A DNA stretch of 64,000 nucleotides from Oscillospiraceae bacterium (GCA_030625685.1 DAOUQJ010000001.1:213960-277959); one strand, 5' to 3'; positions 40,045-49,960 are shown, counted from the first letter of the stretch. Notes: generated by a model from the sequence alone, not told the origin. Program-made: numbers and translations.

Positions 40045-41727
40045 TTATTGTAGGTCCATGATGTCAATGATGTTCGCAGTATCTGGAATTGTCATATCAG
40101 GTTCATAGTCTACTTGTTGAATCTTAGTGTCCACTGTGAAGGTCACTTCTACCACATCTTCCACATCAACTGTGAATAATGCTTCTGTACCTCTCATTGT
40201 TGCATCGATATCAAGGTTAATATTGATGTTTTGATATTCATTTTCAATAACAATGTCATAATCAACTGTAAAATCGCTATATGCATTCGCTTCTACGTCA
40301 TAGTTGAAGGTAGTGTGATTGTATTCATCCTCCATTTCAACATCTAGAAGAAGGTCAAACGCCCCATCTTCTTTAAAACGGAAACGAATGTCTGCTTGTT
40401 TGATTGCTTCCGCTTCTTCTTGCATATAAGCTTCATCCATATCAGGGTCCATTTTTGCCATGAGTTCAATGAGCTCTGCTTTGTCCATTTCCCAAACATA
40501 TCTGTCGTTTTTCAGTTCAAAGGTGTCATCGCCAACCCATAATAGCGCACCATCGCGAATTTCCATCCATACTTCATATGCGTCAAAGGAAGACTGCATC
40601 GAATTTTGCATCAATTCAAGATACATATATGCAAATTCACCTAGTGTTTCAGGGATTTCCATGTTTTTCATGCCATAGTATCCATCCATCAAATACCAAG
40701 CATCTCCAAGCTCTTCTTCTGTGAATGTTTCGCTCATGAGCATAAAAATATCCACAAGTTCCGCTTTGAAATAAAGTTTGCCATCTTTGCTCATTTTATA
40801 AGCAAAGTCACTATCTTTAAGATTTTCTTTCAAATCTTCAATCAGTGCTTCCATGCGTGCCTTTTCTGCTTCGTCTATGTCACTGCTTGCAAAAAACATT
40901 GGTGCATACATATCAACAAGGTCAACGATTTGACCAAAATCAACGGTCATTTCTACTGTTGCTGCACTATTTGTGGTATGTGTTTCAAATTCGCCATCAA
41001 TGTTGAGTGCATCAATTGGAGCAGACGCAGCCACTGCTTCTGCAAGCTCCACATCCAAATCAAATGTGCCCGTTTCAATTTGATTCATTTCCTTTTGCTT
41101 GCTCATTTGGGATACATAAAAAAGGTTGAGGACAGAGAATGTTTCATTGATATCTTGAATCATTGCCTCTTTGTCCATGATGACAACAGTTCTATACATT
41201 CCATCCCAAAATACATCATAGCCAAGTGCTTCACTGACAAAACGCAATGGAACATAGGTGCGGTCATTGCTGATGTAACTTGCAGAGTCCATGGTGATTT
41301 CTTCGATGCCTTCTGCTGTTTCTACAGTTGCAACGGTTTCATATGCTTTCAAGTGAATGACTGTATCTCCATCCACAAGTTCCACCGTTTGATCTCCAAG
41401 ATATTCCACTTGAATGCCAAGTGTTTCTACTACTGCGCGCATTGGCACCATGGTGCGATCATTTTTGATTTCAGGAATTACATCTGTAAACTGAATGCAT
41501 TTGCCGTTGTATTTGACATTGATTTGTCCTGCAACACCACCGCACTCTAGTAGCTCCTGATTTGTGTAATCCTCGTAATCTGCCATTGGATCATAGCCTT
41601 GATATTCTTCTGCCACAGGCTCATCATACACTGTGGTATCTGTCGCTATCGCTGGCACGCTGAGTGTTAGCATCATCAACAGCGCCAAAGTAAAGGTTAA
41701 ACATTGTTTTTTCAGTTGTTTCATCAT
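40045..41727 (-). CDS. Secreted protein with copper-amine-oxidase-type stalk domain
   Basis: 560 residues from ATG 41727 (AGGAG 4 nt upstream). Signal peptide (FTLALLMMLTLSVPAIA-TD). Residues ~70-190 are the PF07833 stalk/copper amine oxidase N-terminal domain with two repeats: NDRTMVPMRAVVETLGIQVE and NDRTYVPLRFVSEALGYDVF. The remaining ~370 residues are acidic, alternating helical and beta segments, with no recognised enzyme fold; NINLDIDATMRG-type beta strands near the end look like a lipoprotein-barrel or adhesin-like domain. No catalytic function is implied. It lies between the two topoisomerase subunit genes, in the same direction. Confidence 0.85.
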   Translation of the reverse strand: MMKQLKKQCLTFTLALLMMLTLSVPAIATDTTVYDEPVAEEYQGYDPMADYEDYTNQELLECGGVAGQINVKYNGKCIQFTDVIPEIKNDRTMVPMRAVVETLGIQVEYLGDQTVELVDGDTVIHLKAYETVATVETAEGIEEITMDSASYISNDRTYVPLRFVSEALGYDVFWDGMYRTVVIMDKEAMIQDINETFSVLNLFYVSQMSKQKEMNQIETGTFDLDVELAEAVAASAPIDALNIDGEFETHTTNSAATVEMTVDFGQIVDLVDMYAPMFFASSDIDEAEKARMEALIEDLKENLKDSDFAYKMSKDGKLYFKAELVDIFMLMSETFTEEELGDAWYLMDGYYGMKNMEIPETLGEFAYMYLELMQNSMQSSFDAYEVWMEIRDGALLWVGDDTFELKNDRYVWEMDKAELIELMAKMDPDMDEAYMQEEAEAIKQADIRFRFKEDGAFDLLLDVEMEDEYNHTTFNYDVEANAYSDFTVDYDIVIENEYQNININLDIDATMRGTEALFTVDVEDVVEVTFTVDTKIQQVDYEPDMTIPDTANIIDIMDLQ

Positions 41728-41754
41728 AATACTCCTTTTTTATACATCACTTTA

Positions 41755-43734
41755 TCAAGATATATCTGCCAAATCTAGATATTCAAAGCCGTGATCTGCG
41801 ATATATTCTTTTCTTCCTGCCAAGTTGTCTCCCAAGAGCATATCAAACATATTTGCCGTTTCTTTCACATCTTCAGGCATCACTTTGATAAGCCGTCTGC
41901 TGCCTGGGTTCATCGTAGTCAAATGCATCATTTCTGGCTCGTTTTCGCCCAACCCTTTGGAGCGCTGAATGTTCATTTTTTGCCCCGCAAGCTTACCTAA
42001 TACTTCATTTTTTTCCTTCTCAGAATAGGCAAACCACGTTTTCTTTCCTGCTGAGATTTCATAAAGTGGCGACTCTACAATATAGACATAGCCTTTTTCA
42101 ATGAGCGTTGGCATGAGTCGATGAATCATAGTAAGAATCAGCGTGCGAATTTGGAAACCATCCACATCCGCATCTGTACAAATCACAATTTTATTCCAAC
42201 GCAAATTTTGTAGGCTAAACTCTGTCATGTCTTTGGTCTTTCCAAAATTCACTTCCACTCCACAGCCGAGCACTTTGATTAAATCGGTGATGATTTCGCT
42301 TTTAAAGATTTTGACATAATCCGCTTTGAGACAGTTGAGAATTTTTCCTCGCACAGGCATAATGCCTTGAAATTCAGCATCGCGACTGAGCTTACATGCC
42401 CCCAATGCAGAATCGCCTTCCACGATATAGAGTTCGCGTTTGTCCACATCTTTGGTACGACAGTCTACAAATTTTTGCACTCGATTGGATAAGTCGAGAT
42501 TGCCTGAAACCAGTTTCCCCTTAAGGGATAACCTCGCTTTTTCCCCCGCTTCACGACTTTTTTTGTTCGTCATGATTTGTTCTGCAATTTTTTCCGCCAT
42601 TTGCGGATTTTCAATGAAGTATATATGCAGATTCTCTCTTAAAAATTCCGTCATACCTTCTTGAATGAATTTATTATTGACTGCCTTTTTGGTCTGATTT
42701 TCGTATGATGTTTGGGTTGAGAAGTTGTTTGACACAAATATGAGCGCATCTTGAATATCTACCCATGTGATTTTGCTCTCGTTTTTTGTGTATTTTCCAT
42801 TTTGACGCAACCAGCCATCAATCACAGATAAAAATGAGGAACGCAGCGCTTTCTCTGGTGAACCACCATGTTCAAGCCAAGAGGAGTTGTGATAGTGTTC
42901 CACGATGTGATCTCGATTGGAAAAACAAAACGCTACAGAAAGTTTGAGTTTATATTCCGGTTTGTCGGCACGGTCTCTGCCCATTTTTTCAGCTTGCCAA
43001 AACTGTGGGGGTGTCAAGGACTCTTCTGTTGTGAGTTCTGACACATAATCGGCAATGCCCTGCGCATAATAAAATGTCTGCTCAGCAAACCCATCTTCTG
43101 TTTCATTTCGAAATTTGAAGGTGATGCCTGCATTGACCACAGCTTGACGTCGCAACACTTCAGTAAAATATTCCACAGGAATGTCTATACTTGTGAACAC
43201 ATCCAAATCCGGCAACCACAAAATGCGCGTTCCACTGCGTTTCTTGCGCACTTCATTCACCTGCATATCTCCCACAATTTCCCCTTTTTCAAAGTGTAAA
43301 TCGTAGCGTTTGCCTTCTCTGTGCACTGTAACATCCATATATGAAGAAGCATACTGGGTGGCACAGCTGCCAAGCCCATTGAGCCCCAAGGAATATTCAT
43401 AGTTATCGCCTTGCAAATTATCATATTTGCCACCTGCATATAATTCGCAGAACACTAATTCCCAATTGAATTTCCCTACTTTTTCATTCCAATCCACAGG
43501 ACATCCACGCCCAAAGTCCTCCACCTCAATGGAATGATTGCGGTAGCGTGTCACAATAATTTCTGAGCCAAAACCTTCTCTCGCTTCATCAATGGAGTTG
43601 GATAGAATCTCAAAGACGGCATGCTGACAACCTTCTAATCCATCAGATCCAAAAATAACGCCTGGACGTTTTCGCACACGCTCGGCACCTTCCAAGAGCG
43701 AAATAGATTCATTGCCATATTCTTGTTTTACCAT
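41755..43734 (-). CDS. parE: Type II topoisomerase subunit B (ParE/GyrB-like)
   Basis: 659 residues from ATG 43734, preceded by AAAGGGTGAT. GHKL ATPase motifs: EILSNSIDEA, VEDFGRGCPVD and LNGLGSCATQYAS; switch lysine region QRSKGLGENEPEMM. The TOPRIM domain has IVEGDSALG and CTDADVDGFQIRTL with the Mg-binding acidic residues. Compared with GyrB the transducer domain is divergent (LDVFTSIDIPVEYFTEVLRR). First gene of the unit followed by the stalk protein and subunit A genes. Confidence 0.95.
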   Translation of the reverse strand: MVKQEYGNESISLLEGAERVRKRPGVIFGSDGLEGCQHAVFEILSNSIDEAREGFGSEIIVTRYRNHSIEVEDFGRGCPVDWNEKVGKFNWELVFCELYAGGKYDNLQGDNYEYSLGLNGLGSCATQYASSYMDVTVHREGKRYDLHFEKGEIVGDMQVNEVRKKRSGTRILWLPDLDVFTSIDIPVEYFTEVLRRQAVVNAGITFKFRNETEDGFAEQTFYYAQGIADYVSELTTEESLTPPQFWQAEKMGRDRADKPEYKLKLSVAFCFSNRDHIVEHYHNSSWLEHGGSPEKALRSSFLSVIDGWLRQNGKYTKNESKITWVDIQDALIFVSNNFSTQTSYENQTKKAVNNKFIQEGMTEFLRENLHIYFIENPQMAEKIAEQIMTNKKSREAGEKARLSLKGKLVSGNLDLSNRVQKFVDCRTKDVDKRELYIVEGDSALGACKLSRDAEFQGIMPVRGKILNCLKADYVKIFKSEIITDLIKVLGCGVEVNFGKTKDMTEFSLQNLRWNKIVICTDADVDGFQIRTLILTMIHRLMPTLIEKGYVYIVESPLYEISAGKKTWFAYSEKEKNEVLGKLAGQKMNIQRSKGLGENEPEMMHLTTMNPGSRRLIKVMPEDVKETANMFDMLLGDNLAGRKEYIADHGFEYLDLADIS

Positions 43735-43965
43735 ATCTTTATCACCCTTTGCTAGCCAAAACGGCATATGCCACCATTTTCTTTATCCATTTAGTTTACC
43801 CAATATATTACAAGGTGTCAAGAAGTTGACCACTAAACTATTGTACAAGTATCAAAACCCTCGTTCACATAAAGCAGAAGATTCTGCACACACTATCTTT
43901 AGGCATGATTATCCATATTCCCACATATATATATGACAAATCATAAAATTGAAAGAAGTGGTTTT

Positions 43966-44235
43966 ATGGATATCTTCACCTGGCAAAACATGTTCCCCCT
44001 TGTTGCTTTGCTCGCACTCCTATGCTTTGCAATTTTAAAGCGCCCCCTTCTTTGGATAACCCGTCTACTTCTGCGCAGTACCCTCAGTTTTGGTTTTCTC
44101 CTGTTATGGAGTGCAACAGGGCTATTTGAGGGACTGCTCATTGGTGCAAGTTGGTTCAACGCGCTCACCATTGGTGCCCTCGGCATCCCTGGATTTGGTC
44201 TCTTGTTGTTTTTACGCTCTTTTACCTTTACATAG
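43966..44235 (+). CDS. bofA: BofA-family pro-sigma-K processing inhibitor-like protein
   Basis: 89 residues from ATG 43966 (GAAAGAAG upstream; the longer frame from 43933 has no site). Two to three hydrophobic helices, ending with the BofA hallmark LLIGASWFNALTIGALGIPGFGLLLF. BofA restrains the SpoIVFB protease during sporulation. The gene supports an endospore-forming or formerly spore-forming ancestry, although some non-sporulating Clostridia keep it. Confidence 0.85.
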   Translation: MDIFTWQNMFPLVALLALLCFAILKRPLLWITRLLLRSTLSFGFLLLWSATGLFEGLLIGASWFNALTIGALGIPGFGLLLFLRSFTFT

Positions 44236-44302
44236 AATACTAATTTAGATAACGGCACTTTTTATATTCTTCTAAGTGCCCTCGTTTGGGAGGACTTCAC
44301 AC

Positions 44303-45271
44303 ATGTCAAAACGCACACGAATGATTTTCAAATGTATCAGCAATTCGATACTTATATTAATATATGTAGGAGGTTTTTTAAGTTTTGTCTTTTTGGCTGG
44401 GTTTCGTGGGTATATCGTACCAAGCGAACATGGTCCTGTTCTGCAAGTTCCTTTTCTAGCTGAGGAAGACTCAACAACAGCTGTGAGTGGCAACATTTCA
44501 ATAACAGTAGATGGCAAAGAAGGTCGGTCACTTAACGGCATTCTTCTCAGTACTGAAGATATTGACGATGGCACAGCCCAAGAAAAGATAGAAGTTGGCG
44601 ATGCCAATGCATTCGCGCTCCCGTTGCGAATAGATAACGGTACGCTCAACTTTGTGTCTGACGTACCTTTGGCCATCGAAGCAAAAGCTTCCCACTCATT
44701 TCCTGCCCGAAACAACGCCATACAAGAGTTGTGTATGCACTCATCCTTGTATAGCATAGCCCTATTCTCTTGTTTTCCTGACAAGCTCGTTTCCTCTTAC
44801 TATCCTGACAGCACATTGCAAAGACTGCAAGGTGTTTCGTTTCGAGATGAAAACAATACACCTTGGCTATCCATGGATGACGAGCGGATGCAAGACTATC
44901 TCCTTGACCTTTGTCAAGAAATCAAAGCGCTCGGCTTTGATGAAATTATACTAGAAGACTTTCTCTACCCAAATGAGGGAAGAAATGGACAAACGTATGT
45001 TCCATCCGAAACCTGCAACGCTTCTTTGGCACAGTTTTACGACCGCTTATGCAAAATAGCAAAAGAAGAAAAGTTGCACATATCCATCCTACTGCCTCAA
45101 GAACCTGTGGATGATTTGGCTTTCCCCAACTTACTTTTGTCTTGTCATCGTGTGTGGATCGAGGGCACTATGCAAGATGCCGAAACTTTGTTCTCTCATT
45201 ACAATCTTTCCTATGCTCGTGCAGGAAAATTGCAGACAACTGGCAATTTGCTTGCATTTTTCATATCATAA
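44303..45271 (+). CDS. Membrane-anchored DUF4015-like glycoside hydrolase
   Basis: 322 residues from ATG 44303 behind GGGAGGA. One N-terminal membrane helix (SILILIYVGGFLSFVFLAGF) with the remainder outside. The C-terminal half resembles the putative glycosidase family: SFRDENNTPWLSMDDERMQDY followed by LLDLCQEIKALGFDEIILED and FLYPNEGRNG, i.e. the beta-strand with acidic residues of a (beta/alpha)8 barrel. Several usual N-terminal barrel strands are missing, so it is short and may be a degenerate member. A GGCACTT/AAGTGCC hairpin (44254-44280) separates it from bofA. Confidence 0.7.
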   Translation: MSKRTRMIFKCISNSILILIYVGGFLSFVFLAGFRGYIVPSEHGPVLQVPFLAEEDSTTAVSGNISITVDGKEGRSLNGILLSTEDIDDGTAQEKIEVGDANAFALPLRIDNGTLNFVSDVPLAIEAKASHSFPARNNAIQELCMHSSLYSIALFSCFPDKLVSSYYPDSTLQRLQGVSFRDENNTPWLSMDDERMQDYLLDLCQEIKALGFDEIILEDFLYPNEGRNGQTYVPSETCNASLAQFYDRLCKIAKEEKLHISILLPQEPVDDLAFPNLLLSCHRVWIEGTMQDAETLFSHYNLSYARAGKLQTTGNLLAFFIS

Positions 45272-45511
45272 TGTTGCAATTAGCGGCAGAAACTCCACTT
45301 TTGTTGCAACCTTTCTCCCTTAAAGCATCATTTTTGCATGTTTTTCTGCAAATTTTCTCTTTGAATTCATACTTGTTTGTGTAATCCATATGAAAATGAG
45401 TCATTTTTAGGATTTTTGCAAGTCAAGTATTGATTTTTTTGCAATTCCCTGTATGATTATACCTATAATGAGGGGAAATATTAAAATTTTTGAAAGAAAG
45501 ACGGTGATTTA
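45272..45511 (+). promoter_or_regulatory. Leader and promoter region of the V-ATPase operon with TTGCAA repeats
   Basis: TATAAT at 45464-45469 is the likely -10, although the expected -35 is poor. TTGCAA occurs at 45274-45279, 45304-45309, 45416-45421 and 45439-45444, with related TTGCAT and CTGCAA between. This could be regulator binding or just biased composition. Confidence 0.4.
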
Positions 45512-45826
45512 GTGTCAATTGAAGCCATTCAACAGGTAACTGAAGCGGAAGCAACAGCGCGTGAAATGAAAGCAGAAGCGCAAGCTCATGCAAAACAAAT
45601 CAAGCGAGATGCAGAACGCGACGGTCAAAAACTCCTGGAACAGGCTCGTCAAAATGCGGAAGTTGAGATTCGCAAGGCGATGGCACAAGCGGAAGAAAAT
45701 GCTGAAGTTTATGCAACTAAGGCTCTTTCCGAAAATGCTGATTCCTGTGCTACTCTTCTAAAAGAAGCAGAAGCACGCTTGGATGCAGCCGCCACACTCA
45801 TCGTACAACGGATTGTGAGTGTCTGA
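45512..45826 (+). CDS. ntpF: V-type ATPase peripheral-stalk subunit (G/H type)
   Basis: 104 residues, almost entirely one long Ala/Glu/Gln/Lys-rich coiled coil (AREMKAEAQAHAKQIKRDAE). In the V/A-type enzyme this subunit pairs with subunit E to form the stator linking catalytic head to subunit I. GTG start 45512 follows CGGTGAT. The stop overlaps the next start (TGATG), giving coupling with ntpI. First gene of the nine-gene operon. Confidence 0.9.
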   Translation: MSIEAIQQVTEAEATAREMKAEAQAHAKQIKRDAERDGQKLLEQARQNAEVEIRKAMAQAEENAEVYATKALSENADSCATLLKEAEARLDAAATLIVQRIVSV

Positions 45827-47760
45827 TGGCAATTGTAAAGATGAAACGCTTTCGGCTCATCGCTCTCGCACAGGACAGAGCAAATCTTTTTTCTCGTCTA
45901 CAACGCCTCGGCTGCGTAGAAGTAAGTGAAACGGAAGGCTTCCTCTCTTCTCCCGAGTGGGCAAACCTTCTGCACAAAGACAACTCTGCTTCTGGCGATG
46001 TGAAAACAAAACTCTCTCAAGTAAAGCTCGCACTTGACGCACTTAAAAAATATGCCCCGGAGAAATCCGGCTTATTTTATAAGCGCAGCGATATTTCAGC
46101 AAAAGAGTTTTTCGATGCCGATACCCTGGCCAACTCCTTACATATCGCGAATGTCATTGGAGAAAGCCTTTCTGCCATTTCTCGTCTCAACACGGCAGAA
46201 AATCGTCTCTTAGCGGCGAAAGCCAGCCTAGAGCCTTGGAAGACTTTAGATGTCCCACTCCATTATAAGTCTACTGAGAATGTAAACATTACCTTAGGGG
46301 TCTGCCCCGCTGTCGTATCAATTGCAGACTTGCAAGCTGGTCTGGCAGAAATCGCACCACTATCCTCTATCTCAGCACTCAGTGAAGATGCACATCAACA
46401 TTATTTACTTGTGTTATCGCACACTTCCCAAACACAAGAAACCAATGAGTTTTTGAAAACGCATTCCTTTAGTGTAACACAATTCAAAGACATGAATGGC
46501 ACTGCAGCTGAGGAAATCGATCGAATTCAAGAAGAAATGTCTGCTATCGTCAAAGACCGTATGGACGAAGAAGAAAACATCTCTTTGTTTGCAGATGCGC
46601 GCCCTGCGCTTCACCATTGTCTAGATCGACTCACACAAGATCTCGAACTTGAAATGGCACGTGAAAATCTGCTTACCGATGGCACGATCGTATTCTTAGA
46701 AGGTTGGGCAAGAGCAGATGACAGTGACCGTCTGCAAAAGCTACTCGACAGTTATTCCTGCGCCTACACCTTAGACGACCCAACCAAAGAAGAAACACCA
46801 CCTACATTACTTAAGAACCCAAAATGGATGTCTTGTATGAACATGGTTACAGAGATGTATTCTCTGCCATCCTATCATACTGGCATCGATCCAAACCCTT
46901 TGATTTTCGGCTTTTTTATCCTATTTTTCGGCTTTATGTTTGCGGATATCGGATATGGCATCATCTTAGCGGTACTATCTTGGACGATCACGAAAAAATA
47001 TCGTCCGAAGAACACAATTGGGTACATGTTCAATTTGGGCATCTACCTCGGCATTAGTACCGCTTTTTTTGGCGCCTTAACCGGAGCGTTTTTTGGGGAT
47101 TCCATCACTGTATTTAGCAGTGTGTTCCTTGGAAAAGATGTCGCACTACCATTTTTGATTAACCCACTTTCAGATCCAATGACTGTTCTTGGCATTTCAC
47201 TCATCTTGGGTGTCATTCAGCTCATCACAGGTCAGTGTGTACACATGTACATGAAAGCACGTGATGGTGAAGCAATGGATGGTATCCTCAATGTTGTGCC
47301 ATGGTGGCTATTTTTTGCCAGCATCGCAGTGTATTCCATTTACAATGTCAGCTGGGCAATCTGGGCTGGGCTCGCACTTTTGGTTCTCACACAAGGCCGC
47401 AAAAACAAAAGCATTTTGGGCAAATTCATGGGCGGTATTGCAAGCCTTTATGATTTGACCAGTTGGCTATCTGATGTGCTTTCCTACTGTCGTTTGATGG
47501 CACTCATGCTAGCAACATCCGTTATCGCAAGCGTTATGAACATTCTTGGCTCATTGCCAGGTAGCATCATCGCGTTTGTCATCATCTTTATCATTGGTCA
47601 TGTGTTCAACATCGGCGTCAACATCATCGGCACCTATGTTCACGCAGCTCGACTACAATATCTAGAATACTTTAGTAAATTCTATGAAGCAGGTGGCGTT
47701 CCATTCCGCCCGCTTAAATATCGCACAAAATATGTAGACATAACTGAGGAGGAAATTTAA
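45826..47760 (+). CDS. ntpI: V-type ATPase membrane subunit I
   Basis: 644 residues: a cytosolic N-terminal half with coiled coils, then about seven to eight membrane helices from ~340. FRLIALAQDRANLFSRLQRLG opens the family; IDPNPLIFGFFILFFGFMFADIGYGI starts the membrane half, and DVLSYCRLMALMLATSVIAS carries the conserved Arg that faces the c-ring. It forms the ion half-channels. ATG 45826; the ntpK gene begins 1 nt after its stop. Confidence 0.97.
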   Translation: MAIVKMKRFRLIALAQDRANLFSRLQRLGCVEVSETEGFLSSPEWANLLHKDNSASGDVKTKLSQVKLALDALKKYAPEKSGLFYKRSDISAKEFFDADTLANSLHIANVIGESLSAISRLNTAENRLLAAKASLEPWKTLDVPLHYKSTENVNITLGVCPAVVSIADLQAGLAEIAPLSSISALSEDAHQHYLLVLSHTSQTQETNEFLKTHSFSVTQFKDMNGTAAEEIDRIQEEMSAIVKDRMDEEENISLFADARPALHHCLDRLTQDLELEMARENLLTDGTIVFLEGWARADDSDRLQKLLDSYSCAYTLDDPTKEETPPTLLKNPKWMSCMNMVTEMYSLPSYHTGIDPNPLIFGFFILFFGFMFADIGYGIILAVLSWTITKKYRPKNTIGYMFNLGIYLGISTAFFGALTGAFFGDSITVFSSVFLGKDVALPFLINPLSDPMTVLGISLILGVIQLITGQCVHMYMKARDGEAMDGILNVVPWWLFFASIAVYSIYNVSWAIWAGLALLVLTQGRKNKSILGKFMGGIASLYDLTSWLSDVLSYCRLMALMLATSVIASVMNILGSLPGSIIAFVIIFIIGHVFNIGVNIIGTYVHAARLQYLEYFSKFYEAGGVPFRPLKYRTKYVDITEEEI

Positions 47761-47761
47761 C

Positions 47762-48247
47762 ATGGAATTTTTAGCAAACACCGGTACACAGATTGCCTTT
47801 ATTGGTGCTGTACTCTCTGTGGCTCTCGCTTGTGCTGGCTCTGGTAAAGGCGTAGGTCTCGTTGGCGAAGCCGCTTCTGGCGTATTATCCGAAGATCCTG
47901 GCAAGTTTTCACAATGCTTGATTTTAGAAATCCTACCCGGCACACAAGGTCTTTATGGTCTAGTTATTTGGTTCTTCGCAATGATGAAAATGGGCTTTTT
48001 CGACGGTGGCATGCCAGTGCTTACTTTTGAAGAAGGTCTTGGCTACCTAGCAGCTTGTCTCGCAATGGGTATCGGCGGTTATGTAACAGCGATTGCACAA
48101 GGTCGTACTGCTGCTTCTGCTGTTTCTTTGATTGCAAAACGTCCAGAAGAAATGTCCAAAGGTATCATCATGGCTATCATGGTTGAATTCTACGCAATTC
48201 TATGTCTCTTGGCCGCTTTCTTGATGCTAAACAGCATGGGCGTATAA
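47762..48247 (+). CDS. ntpK: V-type ATPase c-ring subunit K, Na+-type
   Basis: 161 residues with four membrane helices (two fused hairpins), as in Enterococcus hirae NtpK. The Na+-binding set of NtpK is preserved: L-P-G-T-Q-G-L-Y-G in helix 2, Gln in AIAQGRTAASAVS (helix 3), and Glu in MVEFYAILCLL (helix 4). The first hairpin has no ion-carrying Glu, the usual reduced-stoichiometry arrangement. These residues predict Na+ coupling rather than H+, based on the known NtpK structure. Confidence 0.95.
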   Translation: MEFLANTGTQIAFIGAVLSVALACAGSGKGVGLVGEAASGVLSEDPGKFSQCLILEILPGTQGLYGLVIWFFAMMKMGFFDGGMPVLTFEEGLGYLAACLAMGIGGYVTAIAQGRTAASAVSLIAKRPEEMSKGIIMAIMVEFYAILCLLAAFLMLNSMGV

Positions 48248-48293
48248 TCAATAGGCCTTGTCTCCCCATCATGAAGAAAGGATGGTCATCTGA

Positions 48294-48893
48294 ATGAATG
48301 GCATCGAAAAAATCACATCTCGCATCTTGGATGACGCCAAAAACGAAGCCCAAGAGGTGCTAGACCGTGCAACTGAAGAGGCACAAGAAGTCCTCGCACA
48401 GTTCCAAGCACAGGCCGATCGTGAATATGAAGAATTAACACGTCGTGGCGCAGAACGCGCCAACGAACGTGAAAAAAACCTAGAAGGCGCAAGCTTACTA
48501 GAAGTTCGTAAACAAACCCTTGCAGCCAAACAAGACACATTAGACCGTGCCTTCACTATGGCAGCAGAAAAACTTTCTGCACTTACTGGTGACGACTATA
48601 TAGCTTTACTTGCAACTCTTGCAGCTAAATCTACATATGGTGGCAATGAACAAATCATTTTGTCTCCAGAAGATGCAAAAGAATATGGCAAAGCAGTGAT
48701 TAAAAAGGCAAACGCCCTCTTAAAAGAGCAAGGCAAAGAGGCCAACTTAACACTGTCTTCTGAAACACGTCCTACAGGTGGTGGTCTCATCTTAAACGAT
48801 GGGAACATTGAAACCAACTGCACCTTCGAAACCCTACTTCGCTTGACACGCAACAACGTAGCAAGTGAAGTGGCAAACACTCTATTTGGTTAA
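48294..48893 (+). CDS. ntpE: V-type ATPase subunit E
   Basis: 199 residues: N-terminal coiled coil (RILDDAKNEAQEVLDRATEE) that pairs with the G/H subunit, and a globular C-terminal domain that docks on the A/B head (RPTGGGLILNDGNIETNCTFETLL). ATG 48294, with AAAGGATGG upstream. The 46-bp gap after ntpK is one of the two larger gaps in the operon. Confidence 0.95.
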   Translation: MNGIEKITSRILDDAKNEAQEVLDRATEEAQEVLAQFQAQADREYEELTRRGAERANEREKNLEGASLLEVRKQTLAAKQDTLDRAFTMAAEKLSALTGDDYIALLATLAAKSTYGGNEQIILSPEDAKEYGKAVIKKANALLKEQGKEANLTLSSETRPTGGGLILNDGNIETNCTFETLLRLTRNNVASEVANTLFG

Positions 48894-48961
48894 GTACCCA
48901 CTTTGTGGACAATACCTCATCAACATCTTGCAACCGTTTTGCAAGAGAAAGGAGGTCGACT

Positions 48962-49960
48962 TTGGCACCGATCAAAGATATCGATTATTTGTTTATTTCA
49001 ACTCGTGTCCGCGCACTAGAAGCCAATTTGCTCACTCGTGATCGCATGACACGTATGCTCGAAACCCCAAATGCAGATGATGCAACTAAAATCTTAACTG
49101 AGTGTGGCTATCCTGAAATGTCACCTTTGAGTATTGATACCATGAACGAAGTTCTGGCAAATGAGCATCTGAAGCTGTTTAACGATTTGGCATCTCAGCT
49201 TCCCGACCCTTCACTTATTGAAGTGTTTCGTATGAAGTATGATTATCACAATGTCAAAGTGTTACTCAAAGCGGAAGCCATGCACACAGAACCTGAATCT
49301 TTGCTAATGGATATGGGTCGTGTCCCTGTGGTTGAATTGGAGGAAAAACTCAATTCATCCGATTTACGTGGGATTCCTACCATTTTGCAAACTGCTATAA
49401 ACAAAGCGAAAGAAACGCTTGGTTCAACAAGAGATCCTCAACTTTCTGACTTTGTTTTAGACCATGCCTACTATGAAGACATGTTCCAACTTGCCAAAGA
49501 ATCTGGATCCAAATTCTTAGAAGGCTATATCAAAATTTCCATCGACGCTGCAAACCTTCGCACCTGTGTGCGCACTATGCGCATGGGTAAAAGTGCGGAG
49601 TATATGAGAGATTTGCTCTTTGCAGGCGGAAACATGGATATTACGCGAGTGCTCAGTGCAGCCTCTGCTGGTGGTTCATTGGCAGATTTGTTTGCTCTGT
49701 CTCCTCTTTCTGCTGCAGCAGAAGCAGGTGCCAATGCACTGGCTGGCGCTTCACTCACAGAGTTTGAACGCCTATGCGACAACGCAATTACAGATTATCT
49801 TAAAACAGCAAAATTTGTGCCATTTGGGGAAGCTCCAGTGGTTTCCTATCTAGCTGCTAAAGAAAATGAGTTTACTGCTGTTCGCATCATTTTAACAGGA
49901 CGCATGGCAAACATTGCGCCCCAAATCATTCAAGAAAGGCTGAGAGATTCCTATGTATAG
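48962..49960 (+). CDS. ntpC: V-type ATPase subunit C
   Basis: 332 residues from TTG 48962, which has AAAGGAGGT 5 nt upstream; a longer frame from 48905 has no site. Mostly helical vacuolar/archaeal d-like subunit: RVRALEANLLTRDRMTRMLE at the N-terminus and IRKF/MKYDYHNVKVLLKAEAM, typical of subunit C, connecting the central stalk to the c-ring. Overlaps ntpG by 8 nt. Confidence 0.94.
   Translation: MAPIKDIDYLFISTRVRALEANLLTRDRMTRMLETPNADDATKILTECGYPEMSPLSIDTMNEVLANEHLKLFNDLASQLPDPSLIEVFRMKYDYHNVKVLLKAEAMHTEPESLLMDMGRVPVVELEEKLNSSDLRGIPTILQTAINKAKETLGSTRDPQLSDFVLDHAYYEDMFQLAKESGSKFLEGYIKISIDAANLRTCVRTMRMGKSAEYMRDLLFAGGNMDITRVLSAASAGGSLADLFALSPLSAAAEAGANALAGASLTEFERLCDNAITDYLKTAKFVPFGEAPVVSYLAAKENEFTAVRIILTGRMANIAPQIIQERLRDSYV

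Noticed and set aside
40930..41550. 206-codon open frame antisense to the stalk-domain protein
   Set aside because: Composition is a mirror of the acidic minus-strand gene, no start signal, no recognisable domain.
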